Assembly (NCBI RefSeq): GCF_020532605.1
Contig: NZ_JAJATW010000011.1
Location: 56,158 to 120,157, forward strand
Source of the DNA: Marinomonas algarum
Lineage (GTDB): Bacteria; Pseudomonadota; Gammaproteobacteria; Pseudomonadales; Marinomonadaceae
Direction: 5' to 3'
DNA: 64,000 nt
This document shows, one piece after another, positions 50,892 through 59,611 of this stretch. Both the position numbers and the translations under genes were made by a program. Under the pieces are notes generated by a model, which did not search any database, was not told where the DNA came from, and saw nothing but the letters and a program-made list of their open reading frames with translations. Numbering within the stretch: position 1 is the first letter of the stretch; each line of letters opens with the position of its first letter.

Positions 50892-52085
50892 CTAAAATCC
50901 TGAGAATGGGATAAACGGATAGGAATGACCATATTCAATGGGTGTATTGGCTTTAATATGCAAATAGCCTTGGCTTTCACAGGCCGCTAAAAGTGCCCCT
51001 GAGCTCTGTTGTGCGTGCGCATACGCCAAACCATCTTTACCAATAGAGACTCTTAAAAACTCATCTCGGCGTATGGTTTTGCTACGAGTAAAGCCTGCAT
51101 CAACAGGGTAAGACCGTGGACGCGATGGGGTGGCGCCTGAGCACACTGCCAAAAGCAACCGAGCAAACCAATGATAGGTTACCAAGGTTGAGCTAGGGTT
51201 GCCCGGCAGTCCTAAAAAAGGTGTCCCTTTAATCGAAGCATGAACCAATGGCTTTCCTGGTTTAACCGCAATTTTCCACAAGTGAAGGGTCCCTAATGTT
51301 TCTAAGACACGTTTGACATGATCCTCTTCACCCACTGAAACCCCGCCTGATGACAGAATAACATCTGAACAAGATAAGAGTGTATTCAATGCGGCTTCCG
51401 TTGCCTCCGGGGTATCAATAGCGTGCAAACATTGGCTGACTTGATGACCAGATTGCGTCACTAATGCGCTCAACATAGGACCGTTTGAGTTGTAAATTTG
51501 ACCCTGTTGTAAGGGCGCACCGACCGAAACCAGTTCGTCCCCCGTGGTTAAAATACCGACTCGCAACACCTGATATACGGTGATGTGTGTTAGGCCAAGA
51601 CTAGAGAGTAAGCCAATGTGAATAGGGGTAACTTTGTCGCCTTTTTGCATCACGGTTTGGCCGATTTGCATGTCTTGTCCGGCAGGTCGAATGTTGCTTC
51701 CTTGCTCTGGGCGATCATTAAAGGCCAGTGTATCTTCAATAACCTGAGCGTTTTCTTGCATGATGACGGTGTCTGCACCAGGGGGGATATTGGCGCCTGT
51801 AAAGATTCGAGCACAGGTCCCTTTTTCAAGTGGGTCTGGATGCTGGCCTGCCGCGATGCGCTGACTGACCGTAAAAGCTTTTCCGACTTGCCAATCGTTA
51901 AACGCTAAAGCATAGCCATCCATTGCGCTGTTGTCGCTGGGTGGCACGGCAATGGGGGCTTTAATGTCGGTCGCTATTATACGCCCTGTTGCATGGTGTA
52001 AAGGGGTATCGATCGTGCCTACACGAACGTGGGCGCTGGCTTCTATATTGCTAAGTGCATCTTCAAATGCGAGTAGGGTAGACAT
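50892..52085 (-). CDS. moeA: Molybdopterin molybdenumtransferase MoeA
   Basis: MoeA inserts molybdate into adenylated molybdopterin. The 397-residue protein has AVPPSDNSAMDGYAL, GAPLQQGQIYNSNGPML, the catalytic SSGGVSVGEEDHVKRVLE and KPGKPLVHASIKGTPFLGLPGNPSS. It is the last gene of a moaA-moaB-moeA operon; the gap to moaB is six bases. Confidence 0.95.
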   Translation of the reverse strand: MSTLLAFEDALSNIEASAHVRVGTIDTPLHHATGRIIATDIKAPIAVPPSDNSAMDGYALAFNDWQVGKAFTVSQRIAAGQHPDPLEKGTCARIFTGANIPPGADTVIMQENAQVIEDTLAFNDRPEQGSNIRPAGQDMQIGQTVMQKGDKVTPIHIGLLSSLGLTHITVYQVLRVGILTTGDELVSVGAPLQQGQIYNSNGPMLSALVTQSGHQVSQCLHAIDTPEATEAALNTLLSCSDVILSSGGVSVGEEDHVKRVLETLGTLHLWKIAVKPGKPLVHASIKGTPFLGLPGNPSSTLVTYHWFARLLLAVCSGATPSRPRSYPVDAGFTRSKTIRRDEFLRVSIGKDGLAYAHAQQSSGALLAACESQGYLHIKANTPIEYGHSYPFIPFSGF

Positions 52086-52091
52086 GACCGT

Positions 52092-52631
52092 TTAGGCCTC
52101 GTGTTGCGTTGGTTGGTAAGGGCCAATAAGCATACTGACAAAGTTACAGGGGCGGTGTGATGCATCCAGCTGCTCTTTCAAAATACCATGCCAAGCGGTT
52201 TTGCATGCGCCGGTAGAGCCTGGTAAACAGAAAATCAATGTTTGATTTGCTAGCCCTGCAACAGCACGAGATTGAATGGTGGAGGTGCCAATTTCTTGAT
52301 ACGAAATATGCCTAAATAACTCGCCAAAACCTTCAATACTCTTATCAAATAAGGGCGTCATCGCTTCGGGCGTGCTGTCTCTTGAATAAAACCCTGTTCC
52401 ACCCGTAATCAACACCACGTTGGTGGTGTCGCTGGCGATCCAGTTTGAGACAACGGCGCGCATTTGGTATACGTCATCTTTGACCAGCTTGCGTTCACTG
52501 AGAGTGTGTCCAGCCTGGGTGAGCAGAGCAATTAACGCTTCACCAGAAGTGTCTTCAGTCAATGAGCGTGTGTCTGATACGGTGAGTACGCTGATGTTTA
52601 ATGGACGAAATGGAGTCGGTGTTTTAGCCAT
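52092..52631 (-). CDS. moaB: Molybdenum cofactor biosynthesis protein MoaB
   Basis: MoaB is a MogA-like protein that adenylates molybdopterin in some bacteria. The 179 residues show LTVSDTRSLTEDTSGEAL, VLITGGTGFYSRDSTPEAMTPLFD, IGTSTIQSRAVAG and FCLPGSTGACKTAWHGILKEQLD. It lies between moaA (12-base gap) and moeA. Confidence 0.94.
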   Translation of the reverse strand: MAKTPTPFRPLNISVLTVSDTRSLTEDTSGEALIALLTQAGHTLSERKLVKDDVYQMRAVVSNWIASDTTNVVLITGGTGFYSRDSTPEAMTPLFDKSIEGFGELFRHISYQEIGTSTIQSRAVAGLANQTLIFCLPGSTGACKTAWHGILKEQLDASHRPCNFVSMLIGPYQPTQHEA

Positions 52632-52643
52632 AGAAGTTCCTGT

Positions 52644-53651
52644 TTAGCCTCCTGTTGCACTCATGAAACGTAAAATCTGAGGCGTTTCATCGAGATTGAA
52701 GTGGTGTTTATGAGGTTTTAATGCCAACGCGTCGATAATGGCACTTTTTAGTAACTCGGTATCTTGTTGTGGGTCGCCTGAATGTTTACGAACCACGCTT
52801 TTTAAGTCTTTAGCGTGTTCGTTGCCAAGGCACAATAAAAGTTGCCCTTCTACTGTTAGTCTAACCCGGTTACATGCGTCACAAAAATTGTGGCTATGTG
52901 GTGAGATAACGCCAATTTTATGATCGTACCCTTCCACCTGATAATACGTTGTAGGGCCGCTGGTGGTCATACTACTTCGTGTCAGTGTGTAATTTTGTTC
53001 TAATCTTTCGATGACTTCATCGCTTGAGAGGTAGGTCGCGGCACGATTATGATCCGTAATGATCCCTAGCGGCATTTCTTCAATAAAACTGATGTCCATG
53101 CGTCGTTCCAGTGCAAAGCGGGCAAGGTCAAAAAGCTCGTCGTCGTTGTGTTGTTTGAGGATAACGCTGTTGATTTTAATGCGTTTAAAAGGCAACTGAT
53201 TGACGGCATCGATCCCATCAATGACCTGTTGAAATTTGTCTCTGCGGGTTAAAGCATGAAAGCGGTCTGCTTTTAATGTATCCAGGCTGATATTAATGCG
53301 TGATACGCCGATATCCAGTAAACGTTGTGCCATTTTACGCAGTTGCGAGCCGTTGGTGGTAATGGTCAGTTCTTCCAAACCGTCTGTATTGGCAATTTGC
53401 TCTAATGCCCACAGTATATTCTTGCGTACTAGGGGCTCTCCTCCTGTCACACGAATGCGTTTTGTCCCCATGGCAATGAAGGTTTTGGCGATATAAACGA
53501 TTTCTTCAAGGGATAGAATTTGCTGTTTCGCTAAAAAAGTGACGCCTTCATCCATGCAATAAGTGCAGCGGAAATCGCATCGATCCGTCACGGAAATGCG
53601 TAGGTAGTCAATCTTTCGACCAAAGGGATCGATTAAAGCGGGTGTAGACAA
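52644..53651 (-). CDS. moaA: GTP 3',8-cyclase MoaA (radical SAM)
   Basis: MoaA, with MoaC, turns GTP into cyclic pyranopterin in the first Moco step. The 335-residue enzyme has the radical-SAM cluster C25-x3-C29-x2-C32 (CDFRCTYC) and VTGGEPLVRKN. A C-terminal second 4Fe-4S motif (CDACNRVRLTVEGQLLLC) precedes the required terminal GG. The TTG start at 53651 follows GAGGT. moaC, moaD and moaE are not in the window. The 218 bases upstream show no recognisable Moco riboswitch. Confidence 0.96.
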   Translation of the reverse strand: MSTPALIDPFGRKIDYLRISVTDRCDFRCTYCMDEGVTFLAKQQILSLEEIVYIAKTFIAMGTKRIRVTGGEPLVRKNILWALEQIANTDGLEELTITTNGSQLRKMAQRLLDIGVSRINISLDTLKADRFHALTRRDKFQQVIDGIDAVNQLPFKRIKINSVILKQHNDDELFDLARFALERRMDISFIEEMPLGIITDHNRAATYLSSDEVIERLEQNYTLTRSSMTTSGPTTYYQVEGYDHKIGVISPHSHNFCDACNRVRLTVEGQLLLCLGNEHAKDLKSVVRKHSGDPQQDTELLKSAIIDALALKPHKHHFNLDETPQILRFMSATGG

Positions 53652-53869
53652 GCAAAAGTACCTCGTAATTTAAGTGTTCATAAAAGCAAAAAAAAGCCTA
53701 TTAAGCAAAGCGGTAGCGACATTTTTACTGTGTTTTAATAGTGGAATGTGTCGATGTGCTGCATTGAGGTTAAACGCACCGAATAAAAACGGCATAATAA
53801 GAAAAATCTTATGCAATGATTGTGTAGAATGAGTGCGATAAAACGACGTGAACAAAAGGGAGTAAACGT

Positions 53870-54739
53870 GTGAATTCCGTAGTGAACCATTTAATTGGAT
53901 TGTTAAAACTCGAGCGTATTTCAGATACTCAGTTTATTGGTTTGAGCCAAGACATAGGTTTCCCCAAGTTATTTGGTGGTCAAGTGGTGGGGCAAGGACT
54001 GAGTGCGGCAACTCAGACGGTAGAAGGACGTTTTCCACATTCTCTGCATTGCTATTTTTTGCGCCCAGGTGATTCTGCTCACCCTATTAAATACGATGTT
54101 GAAGTGGTTCGTGACGGTGGCAGTTTTAGTTTACGGCGCGTGCTTGCGTCTCAGTTTGGCAAAACGATTCTATCGATGACGGTTTCTTTTCAGGTGAAAG
54201 AAGAGGGCCTTGATCATCAAGATGCCATGCCTAATGTACCGGGTCCAGAGTCTTTTAAGTCAGAGTTATCGTTGTATCGAGAACACGCCAATGAGATACC
54301 AGAGAAAGTGCGAGACCTATTTATTTCCGATCGACCCATTGAATATCGTATTGTAGAAAATCAAAACCCCTTTCGCCCTCGTCCAGGTATTGCCAAGCGT
54401 CATATGTGGATTCGCAGTGTGGCGCCTTTACCCGATGACCCGTTGATTCACCAATCCATGCTTGCTTACACAACAGACTATGGCTTTATTGAGACCGCCC
54501 TAATGCCTCACGGTATTTCTATTGGGAATCCACGTCTTAAAATTGCCAGTTTAGATCATGCTATTTGGTTTCATCGCCCCTTCCGTTTGGATGAATGGCT
54601 TTTATATGTGGCCGATTCGCCTTCAGCAAGTGCTGCTAGGGGATTTGCGCGTGGGCAGATATTTAACCGTAAAGGTCAACTGGTAGCGTCTACCGCACAG
54701 GAAGGGTTGTTACGCTTTGCGGATAACCCAAAGAAATAG
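53870..54739 (+). CDS. tesB: Acyl-CoA thioesterase II TesB
   Basis: TesB is a double hot-dog acyl-CoA thioesterase. The 289-residue sequence matches E. coli TesB: RISDTQFIGLSQDIGFPKLFGGQVVGQ (family opening), SLHCYFLRPGD, SFSLRRVLASQFGKTI, LAYTTDYGFIETAL, SLDHAIWFHRPF and ARGQIFNRKGQLVASTAQEGL. The GTG start at 53870 follows AAAGGGAG. Confidence 0.95.
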   Translation: MNSVVNHLIGLLKLERISDTQFIGLSQDIGFPKLFGGQVVGQGLSAATQTVEGRFPHSLHCYFLRPGDSAHPIKYDVEVVRDGGSFSLRRVLASQFGKTILSMTVSFQVKEEGLDHQDAMPNVPGPESFKSELSLYREHANEIPEKVRDLFISDRPIEYRIVENQNPFRPRPGIAKRHMWIRSVAPLPDDPLIHQSMLAYTTDYGFIETALMPHGISIGNPRLKIASLDHAIWFHRPFRLDEWLLYVADSPSASAARGFARGQIFNRKGQLVASTAQEGLLRFADNPKK

Positions 54740-54746
54740 TGCGCAT

Positions 54747-55853
54747 CTATGAGGGCGTGTGTTGATCCAGTGCCCAAATAATATGCTCTTTGACGAGATC
54801 AGACGCATTAGGTAACGCGTTTTGTAACGTTTCTATGGTGGCTTGATTGGTGGGCGCGTTACCCAAAGCAATGGCGATGTTACGTTGCCAATTTTCAAAT
54901 CCTGTTCGACGAATAGGGGAGCCCTCTGTTTTTTTCAAAAACGTGGCTTCATCCCACTCGAATAACGTAATCAAATCCTCAGCGTCTAGGTTGTGACGTG
55001 GTTGAAAGTCGTCTTCATCCGTATGCTTAGCAAACTTTGTCCAAGGACAGACTAGCTGGCAGTCGTCACAGCCAAAAATGCGATTTCCCATTTTGCTGCG
55101 TAGCTCAACTGGAATAGCACCTTTGTGTTCAATGGTCAGGTAAGAAATGCATTTGCCAGCATCAAGTACCCATGGTTCTACAAACGCATCTGTAGGGCAT
55201 TGTGTTAAACACGCAGTACAACTTCCGCAATGACGGGTTGTCGTGGGTTTGTCTACGGGCAGAGGTAAGTTAGTAAAAATTTCACCTAACAAAAACCAGC
55301 TACCCGCTTTAGGCGTGAGTAGAAGCGTGTTTTTACCAATCCACCCCATGCCTGATTGTTCAGCGATTTGTCTTTCTAATATGGGGGCGCTGTCAACAAA
55401 GGCACGATAGCCATGATCACCAACCTGTTGTTCGATCTTTTTTGCTAGCTGAGTAAGTCGCTTACGGATCAATTTGTGGTAATCACGCCCTAATGCGTAG
55501 CGTGCAATGTAGGCCTTGTTTTTCGTTTGAAGTCTTTCAACAGTGGCGACAGATTGGGGAAGGTAATGCATTCTGAGAGAGATGACACGACGTGTTCCCG
55601 GGTGAAGTTGTTCAGGGTGAAAGCGCATATCGCCATGGTTAGCAAGATAGTCCATGCCAGCATGATAGCCGTTGTCCAACCATTTTTTGAAGTCGTCTTT
55701 ATATTGAGTGAGTTCAGGTTCAACAACACGGGCTTCGGCAAAACCAAACTCTTTTGCCCAAGTTTTGATGTCAGCAACCAGCTGTTGCAATGTTTCTGGC
55801 GTAGATAAAGAAGAAGGGAGCAAGGAAATACCGAAAGATAGAGCGCTAGGCAA
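54747..55853 (-). CDS. queG: Epoxyqueuosine reductase QueG
   Basis: QueG reduces epoxyqueuosine to queuosine in tRNA using cobalamin and Fe-S clusters. The 368 residues show YHAGMDYLANHGDMRFHPEQL, GWIGKNTLLL, two ferredoxin-like cluster motifs (CGSCTACLTQCPTDAF and CDDCQLVCPWTKF) and a C-terminal HEAT-like part (RRTGFENWQRNIAIALGN). The start is uncertain: the TTG at 55853 is the longest, and TTG 55823 fits E. coli length as well; neither has a clear ribosome site. Confidence 0.93.
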   Translation of the reverse strand: MPSALSFGISLLPSSLSTPETLQQLVADIKTWAKEFGFAEARVVEPELTQYKDDFKKWLDNGYHAGMDYLANHGDMRFHPEQLHPGTRRVISLRMHYLPQSVATVERLQTKNKAYIARYALGRDYHKLIRKRLTQLAKKIEQQVGDHGYRAFVDSAPILERQIAEQSGMGWIGKNTLLLTPKAGSWFLLGEIFTNLPLPVDKPTTTRHCGSCTACLTQCPTDAFVEPWVLDAGKCISYLTIEHKGAIPVELRSKMGNRIFGCDDCQLVCPWTKFAKHTDEDDFQPRHNLDAEDLITLFEWDEATFLKKTEGSPIRRTGFENWQRNIAIALGNAPTNQATIETLQNALPNASDLVKEHIIWALDQHTPS

Positions 55854-55878
55854 TAAATATTTGCCTAGCGTAGAAGGA

Positions 55879-56139
55879 TTAATACAGTTGAGAGTCGCCT
55901 TTTACCACGTCCATTAACAATTTAATGAATCGACGATCGGCTTCTGTGTGCTCTTCCTGAATTTTAATGGTTGTTTGGTTTGAGACTTCTTCTGCAATGC
56001 GCTGGTAGGCATTAGGCTGATTAATGTTCTCTTTTGCAATACGGACTAACTCAGCAGCAAGTTCTGGGTCCATCAACATTTTGCGAAAACAACGGGTAAA
56101 CTCATCAATAATACGTTGCTGATTAAGCTCGTTAGTCAT
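55879..56139 (-). CDS. Uncharacterised 86-residue protein
   Basis: I do not recognise a family. The ORF has a good ribosome site (CTAGGAGTTTTACC before ATG on the minus strand). It encodes a charged, helix-rich soluble protein (IIDEFTRCFRKMLMDPELAAELVRIAKENINQ, shortened: RIAEEVSNQTTIKIQ, RRFIKLLMDVV) with one Cys. It lies 25 bases upstream of queG on the same strand, so it may share a transcript. It could be a small adaptor or nucleic-acid binder; nothing in it decides this. Confidence 0.68.
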   Translation of the reverse strand: MTNELNQQRIIDEFTRCFRKMLMDPELAAELVRIAKENINQPNAYQRIAEEVSNQTTIKIQEEHTEADRRFIKLLMDVVKGDSQLY

Positions 56140-56602
56140 GGTAAAACTCCTAGTAAAATTATTTTGCTATGACATCACGAAGTGTGAAATAGAGCAAGTT
56201 TTTAAATGTGGTTTGTACACTTTTGGTTGACAAGACCCCAAGGTAAAGACAGAATAAAACAACTAAAATTCGACAACATCCTGTCGATAACACCTTTTTA
56301 TGAGCCACTAGCTCATCTCGTCAGATTTTTCTGATATGCACAAGTATAAAATGACGCAATACTGTCGTTTTTGCTTCTTCTCGCGAAAAGACGCGGGCAG
56401 TGTAAACACTGCGATTTCTTGCGTTTGAGTGTTTCTTACTTCTTATAAGTCATTTCTATTTATAATGAGTATTTCTTATTTTTAAGAGTTACCTCAGATT
56501 AGTTTAGCAAACTTCGTTTTATCAACTTTAATCTGTTTGTCTTATCCGGTTACAATAACCGCACTAAAATTAAAAAGACAAAAATATATAGAGGGTAACA
56601 AG
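56140..56602 (+). promoter_or_regulatory. Long leader region upstream of ilvIH
   Basis: This 463-base stretch has no established gene. It holds a sigma70-like promoter (56227-56255) and a TCGACA/TGTCGA hairpin at 56270-56287 followed shortly by five T. A 25-codon ORF runs from ATG 56351 to TGA 56428 (no ribosome site), with a GCAGTGT-AA-ACACTGC inverted repeat inside it at 56397-56412. A T-rich run follows to about 56480. The length and hairpins suggest leader control of branched-chain amino acid synthesis, but no Ile/Leu/Val-rich leader peptide is present. Confidence 0.45.
56227..56255 (+). promoter_or_regulatory. Candidate sigma70 promoter for ilvIH
   Basis: TTGACA at 56227-56232 is a perfect -35 element. 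CAGAAT at 56250-56255, after a 17-base spacer, is a weak -10. Transcription would begin near 56262, leaving about 340 bases of leader before ilvI. Confidence 0.45.
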
Positions 56603-58315
56603 GTGGAGTTATTATCCGGTGGTGAAATGATCGCCCGCTTCCTCAAAGATGAGGGAGTTGAGTATATCTATGGTTATCCAGGTGGTGCAGCCCTTCATAT
56701 TTACGATGCTTTGCATCGTCAGTCTGATGTTAAGCACGTCTTGGTTAGGCATGAACAAGCGGCTACACACATGGCCGATGGCTATGCTCGTGCAACAGGC
56801 AAGGCGGGTACTGTATTAGTAACCTCAGGCCCTGGTGCAACGAATACAGTAACAGGCATAGCGACGGCTTACATGGATTCCATTCCTATGGTCGTTATCT
56901 GTGGCCAAGTAATGAGCTATCTGATTGGTGAAGACGCATTTCAAGAAACTGACATGGTGGGTGTGTCTCGTCCTATCGTTAAGCACAGCTTTACAGTGAA
57001 GCATCCTTCTGAAATCCCGATGATTATGAAGAAAGCGTATCATATTGCCAGTACCGGTCGACCAGGTCCTGTTGTGATTGATGTGCCAAAAGACATGACC
57101 ATGCCGGGTGATAAGTATGAATACACTTACCCAGAATCAGTCGCCATTCGTTCTTATATACCGCCAACAAAAGGCCACTCAGGTCAAATTAAGAAAGCGG
57201 TTGAGCTTTTATTGGCAGCCAAGCGTCCTATTATCTACGCTGGTGGTGGCGTTATTATGGGCAATGCTTCAGATACGTTGATCAAGTTAGCAAAAGATCT
57301 TAATGTTCCTGTCACCAATACCCTGATGGGGTTGGGTGCTTATCCAGGTACAGATGAGCAATTTGTGGGTATGTTAGGTATGCATGGCGCTTATGAAGCT
57401 AACATGACCATGCATCACAGCGACGTTATTTTAGCTGTAGGTGCTCGCTTTGATGATCGTGTTACAAACGACCCTGATAAGTTTTGCCCTGGCGCAAAAA
57501 TTATTCACATCGATATCGATCCTGCTGCTATTTCAAAAACGATTCGCGCAGATGTTCCTATCGTTGGTCCAGTTAGCCAAGTGTTAGAAGAGATGTTGTC
57601 TTTGGTCGAAGGTCAGAGCTCTAATACAGAGGCATTAACAACTTGGTGGAAGCAGATTAATGAATGGCGCTTAGTGCACGGCGGTCGTTACGATACGTCT
57701 GGTGACAAAATTAAGCCGCAAGCTGCGGTTGAAGCGTGTTGGCGTGCCACCAAAGGTGATGCTTATGTTGCCTCTGATGTGGGTCAGCACCAGATGTTTG
57801 CGGCGCAATATTACAAGTTCGACAAGCCAAACCGTTGGGTTAACTCAGGTGGGCTTGGCACAATGGGCTTTGGTCTTCCTGCTGCCATGGGCATCAAGAT
57901 GAACTTCCCTGAAGAAACGGTTGTTTGTGTGACGGGTGAAGGCAGTATTCAAATGAATATTCAAGAGCTTTCTACGTGTCTGCAATACGGTTTGCCAGTG
58001 AAAATCTTGTGTTTGAATAACGGTTATTTGGGCATGGTTCGCCAATGGCAGGACATGAACTATGAAGGCCGTTACTCTAGCTCCTATATGGATTCTTTGC
58101 CTGATTTTAAAGTTCTCATGGATGCTTATCGCCATAAGTACGTTGAAATTCGTACCAAAGAAGAGCTAGACGCTAAGATGGAAGAAGCGTTTGCTATGAC
58201 AGATCAACTGGTCTTCATCAATTGTTACGTGGACCCAGAAGAGCATGTATACCCAATGCAAGTACCTCGTGGTGCGATGCGTGATATGTTCTTGAGCAAG
58301 ACGGAGCGAACCTAA
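56603..58315 (+). CDS. ilvI: Acetolactate synthase large subunit IlvI
   Basis: This thiamine-diphosphate enzyme makes acetolactate or acetohydroxybutyrate for valine, leucine and isoleucine. The 570 residues match E. coli IlvI (574): [35 protein letters not shown] with the catalytic Glu, [22 protein letters not shown] and [16 protein letters not shown]. The TPP motif here reads GEGS rather than GDGS, as in many relatives. The GTG at 56603 follows GAGGG and starts at the family position (MELLSGGEM); the frame is open further upstream. ilvH follows two bases later. Confidence 0.96.
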   Translation: MELLSGGEMIARFLKDEGVEYIYGYPGGAALHIYDALHRQSDVKHVLVRHEQAATHMADGYARATGKAGTVLVTSGPGATNTVTGIATAYMDSIPMVVICGQVMSYLIGEDAFQETDMVGVSRPIVKHSFTVKHPSEIPMIMKKAYHIASTGRPGPVVIDVPKDMTMPGDKYEYTYPESVAIRSYIPPTKGHSGQIKKAVELLLAAKRPIIYAGGGVIMGNASDTLIKLAKDLNVPVTNTLMGLGAYPGTDEQFVGMLGMHGAYEANMTMHHSDVILAVGARFDDRVTNDPDKFCPGAKIIHIDIDPAAISKTIRADVPIVGPVSQVLEEMLSLVEGQSSNTEALTTWWKQINEWRLVHGGRYDTSGDKIKPQAAVEACWRATKGDAYVASDVGQHQMFAAQYYKFDKPNRWVNSGGLGTMGFGLPAAMGIKMNFPEETVVCVTGEGSIQMNIQELSTCLQYGLPVKILCLNNGYLGMVRQWQDMNYEGRYSSSYMDSLPDFKVLMDAYRHKYVEIRTKEELDAKMEEAFAMTDQLVFINCYVDPEEHVYPMQVPRGAMRDMFLSKTERT

Positions 58316-58317
58316 TT

Positions 58318-58809
58318 ATGCGACACATTATTTCTGTATTGATGGAAAATGAGCCCGGTGCGTTGTCGCGGGTGGTTGGTTTGTTTTCTCAGCGTAATTT
58401 CAACATTGAGTCTTTGAACGTCGCCGCAACCGATGATGCGACGTTATCTCGTCTTACTTTGACGACTTATGGTTCTGACCAAGTCGTTGAGCAAATCACT
58501 AAACAGTTAAATAAGCTAATCGATGTTGTTAAGTTGGTGGACTTAACAGAAGGTCAGCATATTGAACGTGAGATGATGTTGGTCAAAGTAAGAGCAACGG
58601 GTGCGCAGCGTGCTGAAGTGAAGCGCACAGTGGATATTTTCCGTGGCAATATTGTAGACATGACACCTTCTATTTATACGGTTCAGATTGTCGGTGAATC
58701 AGATAAGCTTGATGGTTTTTTGCAAGCCCTAGGCGGTGCTCACTTACTTGAAGTAGTCCGTACTGGTGTGTCTGGTATTGCTCGTGGTGAGAAAACACTT
58801 TCTTTGTAG
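58318..58809 (+). CDS. ilvH: Acetolactate synthase small (regulatory) subunit IlvH
   Basis: IlvH binds valine and regulates IlvI. The 163-residue protein has an N-terminal ACT domain (ISVLMENEPGALSRVVGLFSQRNFNIESL, shortened: NEPGALSRVVGLFSQR) and a C-terminal domain (REMMLVKVRA, DIFRGNIVDMTP, SDKLDGFLQAL). Length equals the E. coli IlvH. It is followed by a strong terminator. Confidence 0.97.
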   Translation: MRHIISVLMENEPGALSRVVGLFSQRNFNIESLNVAATDDATLSRLTLTTYGSDQVVEQITKQLNKLIDVVKLVDLTEGQHIEREMMLVKVRATGAQRAEVKRTVDIFRGNIVDMTPSIYTVQIVGESDKLDGFLQALGGAHLLEVVRTGVSGIARGEKTLSL

Positions 58810-58844
58810 TTTCAATCTGAGTGCATCTCATTAAGACGGTTTAT

Positions 58845-58884
58845 AAAAACCTCCAGTTAGTCTCAAGACAGCTGGAGGTTTTTT
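58845..58884. terminator. Terminator between ilvH and luxS, probably bidirectional
   Basis: AAAAACCTCCAG and CTGGAGGTTTTTT form a perfect stem with a loop of about 15 bases. T runs stand on both strands, suitable for the two convergent genes. Confidence 0.9.
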
Positions 58885-58894
58885 GTTACTTATC

Positions 58895-59407
58895 TTAGCT
58901 GTGTTCTTTTAGAAACTCTTCGCTTAGGTACAGTTCTTGGTTGCTGTTTACCTTTACATCTCGCTCTAAGATCATAGTAGCAATTGCTTGCGCTTCCTCT
59001 AAAGAGTGCATTTCATAAGTACCGCATTGGTATTCATTCAGTTCAGGAATATCGCTTTTTGCTTTTACTTTTAGTACGTCTTCCATTGCTCCTTTCCAAG
59101 CATTAGCCACTTGCTCTTCAGTAGGTGTGCCAATAAGGCTCATGTAAAACCCCGTGCGACATCCCATAGGCGAAATATCAATGATTTCCACACAGTCGCT
59201 GTTTAGATGTTCACGCATAAAGCCAGCAAATAGGTGCTCTAATGTGTGGATGCCACGCTCTGAAAGAATCTCTTCATTCGGTACGCAAAAACGTAAATCA
59301 AATACGGTGATATCGTCACCTTTAGGGGTAGACATAGATTTTGCCACACGAACTGCGGGCGCATCCATACGTGTGTGATCAACGCGGAAACTGTCTAGTA
59401 ATGGCAT
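58895..59407 (-). CDS. luxS: S-ribosylhomocysteine lyase LuxS
   Basis: LuxS cleaves S-ribosylhomocysteine to homocysteine and DPD, the precursor of AI-2. The 170-residue enzyme has the metal ligands H54 and H58 in HTLEH (E57 catalytic) and C128 in YQCGTY, plus [11 protein letters not shown] with the conserved Cys. CAGGAGAG precedes the ATG. Whether AI-2 is used as a signal or LuxS only serves the methyl cycle cannot be told. The 204 bases to the next gene hold no recognised element. Confidence 0.97.
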   Translation of the reverse strand: MPLLDSFRVDHTRMDAPAVRVAKSMSTPKGDDITVFDLRFCVPNEEILSERGIHTLEHLFAGFMREHLNSDCVEIIDISPMGCRTGFYMSLIGTPTEEQVANAWKGAMEDVLKVKAKSDIPELNEYQCGTYEMHSLEEAQAIATMILERDVKVNSNQELYLSEEFLKEHS

Positions 59408-59611
59408 GAAACTCTCCTGCTTGGGTTTGATTAAACGAGTGCTCTTCGTTTAATTAATAGTATGAAACTTATATAAGTAATCTTTATTGTACATGAAGTT
59501 TTACTGCTTTGAGTTGTTGCAATGAAATTTACAAGCTGTTTTTTGGGATTGCTAAGGATAAGATAGAGCGCGAGTAAAGTGCCCAAATCAAAGAGAAATT
59601 GAGCGAAAGGA

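Noticed and set aside
53652..53869. Molybdenum cofactor riboswitch before moaA
   Set aside because: The minus-strand leader lacks the conserved Moco RNA core; only AT-rich sequence is seen.
57930..57945. GEG instead of GDG in the IlvI thiamine motif as a lost Mg ligand
   Set aside because: As I recall, the same Asp-to-Glu change is common in acetolactate synthases of Pseudomonas and related groups, so it is unlikely to be a defect.
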